Shown here one piece after another: positions 31,019 through 34,066 of a DNA stretch of 34,066 bases. The translations under genes and the position numbers were made by a program. The notes below the pieces were generated by a model. It was not told where the DNA came from, made no database searches, and was given only the letters and a program-made list of their open reading frames with translations. Source of the stretch: JANXVV01 sp038230975 (GTDB taxonomy: Bacteria > Planctomycetota > Phycisphaerae > Tepidisphaerales > Tepidisphaeraceae); the NCBI GenBank assembly GCA_038230975.1, contig JBBRMF010000022.1, positions 1 to 34,066 of the forward strand, read 5' to 3'. Position 1 is the first letter of the stretch, and each line of letters begins with the position of its first letter.

Positions 31019-31693
31019 TTACTCTTCGATCGTTTTCCTCGGCCGACCGATGGAGCGGAGGGTATGTTCCAAACCAAGCTTCGCGACCGTTTTGGTGATC
31101 CACTTCGCGTCGCCGTACGGGGCACCCCGCTTGATGCAATGCAGGGCGCTGGCCAGATCTGCTTTATCCAAAGGTTGGTTGACCTGCGTTAGCCAATTCG
31201 GCGGTCGACGTACCGGCCATGCCGTCAGTTTCACCGGCGATTCGCCCGTCACCCGCGCTGCCAACGAACTCCATTGCCATTTCTCGGCCCGCTTCACTTT
31301 TTTCGCCCGCAAGGGGTTGGACTCGACAAAGCGAAGGACCGAAAGCAGATGACGATCCTCCTGAACGGGGAAGGATTTGAATCGACCCTGATACAGATGC
31401 CCCCCGCCGCGCGTTTCATAGCGTGCATGATGCCGGCGGACATGCGTTACCCCGAGCCATGACATAAACCGCGGCAAATCATCATTGCCTTTTGGCTTCA
31501 ATATCAAGTGCCAGTGATTCGGCATCAGGCAATACCCCAGCACCACCACCGGCACCCGCTCGGTCGCCTCGGCCAGCAGATCCACAAACGCGTCGTAATC
31601 CGCCGGCTTCAGAAACAGCCTTTGCTGGCCATTAGCGCGATTCAGACAATGGTAAACGACTCCGCCACGTGATGATCGGGGTTGTCTTGGCAT
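31019..31693 (-). CDS. IS200-like / REP-associated transposase, catalytic Tyr apparently lost
   Basis: A 224-residue Y1 HUH transposase of the RAYT type. Motifs are GGVVYHCLNRANGQQRLF, GYCLMPNHWHLILKP with the HUH pair His60/His62, GGGHLYQGRFKSFPVQED and LRFVESNPLRAKKV. In relatives the last motif is RYxExNPLRA, with the nucleophilic tyrosine; here it is Phe122 (TTT, one base from TAT). It should therefore be inactive for strand cleavage unless another Tyr serves. RAYTs mobilise short palindromes; a repeat that could be its target lies about 65 bases upstream (31758) and again at 32880. The C-terminal extension (residues about 150-224) has no recognised fold. Confidence 0.88.
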   Translation of the reverse strand: MPRQPRSSRGGVVYHCLNRANGQQRLFLKPADYDAFVDLLAEATERVPVVVLGYCLMPNHWHLILKPKGNDDLPRFMSWLGVTHVRRHHARYETRGGGHLYQGRFKSFPVQEDRHLLSVLRFVESNPLRAKKVKRAEKWQWSSLAARVTGESPVKLTAWPVRRPPNWLTQVNQPLDKADLASALHCIKRGAPYGDAKWITKTVAKLGLEHTLRSIGRPRKTIEE

Positions 31694-31757
31694 CCTTGCA
31701 ATTCTATATCAAGGGACAACACTGATGCAAATTGAGTAATGGCCCCCTTCTGAACAA

Positions 31758-31792
31758 ATCAATTTCCTGGCGACAGTGCCGAAGGTACGCGT
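31758..31792 (+). repeat. REP-like repeat, single arm, beside the transposase
   Basis: 35 bases matching 32880-32914 at 31 positions, including GCGACAGTGCCGAAGG. The core can fold as a small stem around GAA. It sits in the upstream region of the transposase gene. Confidence 0.7.
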
Positions 31793-31824
31793 GAGGTGAA
31801 CCCATTTTAGAAGGTATCTCCCGA

Positions 31825-32271
31825 CTAACCGCGCCCGGTATAAAAGTTCGGTCGCCCGCGCAACATCATCATGAAGTGAACCACCAACTCGATGCCGATG
31901 AATGCGAGGCCCGCGATCCACCAGGCGGGCCAGCGCGCTCGCGGGAATTCGGTTAACAGGATCGCGGTCAGCCGCATGCCAAGGCCCAGAACGACACCGC
32001 CGATAAACCAGACCCCAACACGAACCCCGACCTGCACCGTACGCGCAACCGGCAGGCGCGGGCGTAGAAAATTGAGAAAAAAAAGCTCCACCCAATGACC
32101 ACCGAACGCGGGCCATAACATCACTAGAGTTGCCATCGGCCAGCGCGACAGCCCGCCCCGATTGAGCGCGAGCACCGCGCCAATCACCAGCGCAATCGTA
32201 CCCGTCCGCGCCAGCGTGATGTGAAGCGGTTCTCGACACGGCTGCCATATAACGTCACTGAAACGGGTCAT
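31825..32271 (-). CDS. Hypothetical integral membrane protein
   Basis: A 148-residue protein with about four hydrophobic helices: TGTIALVIGAVLAL, MATLVMLWPAFGGHWVELFF, VGVWFIGGVVLGLGMRLTAI and WWIAGLAFIGIELVVHFMMM. Charged residues are clustered near RPRLPVARTVQ. ATG 32271 is preferred to an upstream TTG. No family is recognised. It follows the GyrI-like gene by 45 bases on the same strand and may share its transcript. Confidence 0.65.
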   Translation of the reverse strand: MTRFSDVIWQPCREPLHITLARTGTIALVIGAVLALNRGGLSRWPMATLVMLWPAFGGHWVELFFLNFLRPRLPVARTVQVGVRVGVWFIGGVVLGLGMRLTAILLTEFPRARWPAWWIAGLAFIGIELVVHFMMMLRGRPNFYTGRG

Positions 32272-32316
32272 AGATGTAAAATCCAATCCGCAGTCCGAAT
32301 TGACTGCGATCAGAGA

Positions 32317-32796
32317 TCAGCTCTTTACGTCGCCGTTGTTTTTCAGCAGATAGTACACATCGGTTCGGATCTGTGAGGGGTCGCGGTTCCATTCATCGAT
32401 CCAATGACCGTAGATTTCCCAGCTCGGCCCGGCGAGTGTATGGCGATGGTGGGCGCACCAGTCGCGTATCGCCGTATGGACTTCGTGGAGCTTGCCATAC
32501 GGGCCCAGGTGGGTGGCTTTCGCGACCCGCCCGGTTGGGATCGACGAACCAACCACTTCGCCCGCTCCGGCAAACGGTGCTGCCAACTCGACACCAACTT
32601 CAAGGTTGATTTGACCGTCGAGATATATCGCAACATGCCGACCCGCGCCCTTGATCTGTTGCGAACGGATCACGTTCCAAACGATGCCGCAGGCTTGCGG
32701 AACGACCTTGGAAAGTTCCTGTGGGCGCGCCCGAAGACGCACGACGGCAAGGGGTTGAGGGTGGGTGACCTCTTCAAGTTGAATGTCGTACTCCAT
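32317..32796 (-). CDS. GyrI-like / AraC effector-binding domain protein
   Basis: A 159-residue stand-alone GyrI-like domain. Typical features are QPLAVVRLRARPQELSKVV, a beta-rich middle (HVAIYLDGQINLEVGVEL), the GRVAKATHLGPYGKLHEVH motif and a closing WEIYGHWIDEWNRDP, then RTDVYYLLK. Such domains bind small molecules and serve as drug-binding or sensing modules; there is no DNA-binding part here. GGAA precedes the ATG. A large palindromic repeat separates it from the divergent sigma factor gene. Confidence 0.85.
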   Translation of the reverse strand: MEYDIQLEEVTHPQPLAVVRLRARPQELSKVVPQACGIVWNVIRSQQIKGAGRHVAIYLDGQINLEVGVELAAPFAGAGEVVGSSIPTGRVAKATHLGPYGKLHEVHTAIRDWCAHHRHTLAGPSWEIYGHWIDEWNRDPSQIRTDVYYLLKNNGDVKS

Positions 32797-32884
32797 GGCA
32801 GTTCCATTTCGTTAACTTGAATTACATACGACGGGTGCCACGCATGATATCGCGATGATTGGAAAAATGCTCTGGATCGATCAA

Positions 32885-32958
32885 TTTTTTAGCGACAGTG
32901 CCGAAGGCACGCGTTCTTTCCAACGACACACAAACGCTTCGGCACTGCCGCTAAAAAA
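32885..32958. repeat. Large palindrome with 22-base arms
   Basis: Arms 32885-32906 and 32937-32958 pair with one mismatch (32895 against 32948). The left arm reads TTTTTTAGCGACAGTGCC and continues GAAG; the loop has 30 bases. The left part (32880-32914) is the same repeat as at 31758. The T- and A-tracts are inside the stem, so this is not a normal terminator. It sits between divergent genes. Confidence 0.8.
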
Positions 32959-33036
32959 AAATCTACAAATCCGGTCGGTGTGTTAGAATTGCGTGCAAGC
33001 TCTCGTCTTACAGGTAGCAACGGTCAGGAGCGCTTC

Positions 33037-33588
33037 GTGGATGACGATTGGACCGAATGGGTAAAGCAGTCGCAGCGCCAGGATCGCGCGGCGTTTGCGC
33101 GGCTCATTCGGAAGTTTGAGCGAACGGCGATTGCAGTCGCCTATGGCTGCCTACGCGATGCCGCCGGCGCGGTGGATGTGGTGCAGGAGAGTTTTTTGAA
33201 AGCCTGGCAAAAGCTCGGCGAGCTTGAAAATGCGGCGCAGTTTCCGGCATGGCTTTGCACGATCACCCGGAATATCGCGATCGACCATCGAAGGAAGCTC
33301 AAGCCAATATCCGGTCCGCTGACGGACCAACCGATCGAGGACACGCGCGACTGGATGCGGCCGGGCCATGGGATGGAATGCCGTGAAACCCGGGCGCAGA
33401 TTTCAGCGGCGATGGATGAACTGGACGATATTTCCCGATCCGCAGTGGTGCTGAAATATTATCAGAGTTTGCCGAGCGAAAAGATTGGTGAACTGCTGGG
33501 AATAACCGCCGCAGCGGTGGACATGCGATTGAGCCGCGCAAGACAGGTGCTCAAAGAACGCCTTTCCGTGGTGATGGTGCAGGAATAA
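33037..33588 (+). CDS. ECF-type sigma-70 family RNA polymerase sigma factor
   Basis: A 183-residue sigma factor with region 2 (RDAAGAVDVVQESFLKAWQKL, then FPAWLCTITRNIAIDHRRK) and region 4 (ISRSAVVLKYYQSLPSEKIG, ELLGITAAAVDMRLSRARQV). It should direct transcription of a small regulon. The start is GTG 33037-33039, with AGGAG 6 nt upstream; the frame extends to 32980 without support. The next gene, a membrane protein, is 65 bases downstream and may be the cognate control protein. Confidence 0.92.
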   Translation: MDDDWTEWVKQSQRQDRAAFARLIRKFERTAIAVAYGCLRDAAGAVDVVQESFLKAWQKLGELENAAQFPAWLCTITRNIAIDHRRKLKPISGPLTDQPIEDTRDWMRPGHGMECRETRAQISAAMDELDDISRSAVVLKYYQSLPSEKIGELLGITAAAVDMRLSRARQVLKERLSVVMVQE

Positions 33589-33653
33589 ACCCGAGCCGCG
33601 CACGAAGTAAGCGATTCTTAAACCAACCTTTGCAAATGTTCCGTGAGGCGATC

Positions 33654-34066
33654 ATGAATACAGATAACAACGAAATCGACACGCTTTTGCAGAAGCATTT
33701 CCACACCGAGTTGGATGGGCTTGCCGGTCGAGCCGAACCGTTTTTCATGAGCCAAACTGCAACTGAAGCCGCGCCGCGCCGGATTCTCGACAGCCACTGG
33801 AAGATTCGCACCGCGTTAACCTTCAGCGCGATCGCGGCAATGCTTTGTATCGTCAGCGGTTTATCCGCCTTTTTTCAGGGTCGCATGACCAATCACCCCG
33901 TTCCAGTGCGGCTCACAGCCACGAGTCATCCGAATCAAAAACCACTTTTGCGCGAAATTCCGTTTGAACGAGCGATCGCGTATCGAACCATTGATGCGGG
34001 TTTGGTTCGCACGAAAGACAAAACCCCCGCACGTGAACTGCGGCGGGAAGTCGTCCAGACGATTCG
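33654..34066 (+). CDS. Membrane protein downstream of the sigma factor, cut by window end
   Basis: The frame opens at ATG 33654, with GAGG 5 nt upstream, and runs 137 codons to the window edge without a stop. It has a hydrophilic N-terminus of about 50 residues (IDTLLQKHFHTELDGL), one helix (TALTFSAIAAMLCIVSGLSAFF) and an extracytoplasmic part. The position directly after an ECF sigma gene suggests an anti-sigma factor (inference), but there is no HxxxCxxC zinc motif in the visible part. The C-terminal half is not in the window. Confidence 0.75.
   Translation, partial: MNTDNNEIDTLLQKHFHTELDGLAGRAEPFFMSQTATEAAPRRILDSHWKIRTALTFSAIAAMLCIVSGLSAFFQGRMTNHPVPVRLTATSHPNQKPLLREIPFERAIAYRTIDAGLVRTKDKTPARELRREVVQTI

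Noticed and set aside
1..34066. CRISPR array, tRNA or rRNA
   Set aside because: No regularly spaced direct repeats and no tRNA or rRNA signature were recognised on either strand by eye.

Overview
The window looks like chromosome from a planctomycete, probably of the Phycisphaerae type. This is inferred from a prepilin-like protein with a short helix and a C-terminal His/Asp-Gly segment, a PEP-CTERM protein, a PadR/HAAS-type membrane pair, GTG/TTG starts with clear Shine-Dalgarno sites, and moderately high GC. No rRNA, tRNA, CRISPR array or phage module was seen.

Positions 1-13.5 kb hold what reads as a light-response and photorepair cluster. A MerR-family regulator of the CarH/LitR type (9822-10733) is divergent from folE (10918-11544), and the repeat-rich region between them looks like an operator. 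The regulator is translationally coupled (ATGA) to an 891-residue protein joining an SDR domain, a DUF2867-like domain and a multi-pass membrane domain, followed by a small SDR. Further left on the same strand is an 813-residue fusion of a class II-like photolyase with a renalase-like FAD oxidoreductase. It is coupled by another ATGA overlap to a PhrB/CryB-type photolyase that has lost its Fe-S ligands. Between the two minus-strand blocks lie two convergent DoxX-like genes, a decayed duplicate of the photolyase 5' end and promoter, and a gene broken by an in-frame amber codon. Right of folE are a fasciclin-domain protein, several small proteins (one of 44 codons) and a four-helix membrane protein. 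Such gene sets recur in bacterial light regulons (photolyase, folE, SDR, DoxX-like, MerR-B12).

Positions 13.6-17.0 kb carry an exported peroxiredoxin followed by a membrane-anchored DUF255 (YyaL-type) thioredoxin-domain protein, then a small membrane protein. On the minus strand, 22.2-17.1 kb reads recQ, a YdjC/ChbG deacetylase, an OmpR-type response regulator and a histidine kinase in close array. Further right are a small conserved protein, an AlaC-like aminotransferase, a PpiC-type lipoprotein, a PadR regulator with its HAAS-type membrane partner, a PEP-CTERM beta-propeller protein, a prepilin-like protein, an MpaA-like carboxypeptidase lipoprotein, an IS200-like/RAYT transposase, a membrane protein, a GyrI-like protein, and an ECF sigma factor followed by a membrane protein cut by the window edge.

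Intergenic palindromes are a second theme. They include a perfect 37-bp inverted repeat at 22238-22389, a nested hairpin at 24066-24120, and a RAYT-adjacent repeat family at 31758 and 32880, the second copy sitting in a large hairpin. The strongest candidates for something new are the light cluster with its unusual fusions and lost cofactor residues, and the possible REP/RAYT unit whose transposase seems to lack its catalytic tyrosine.
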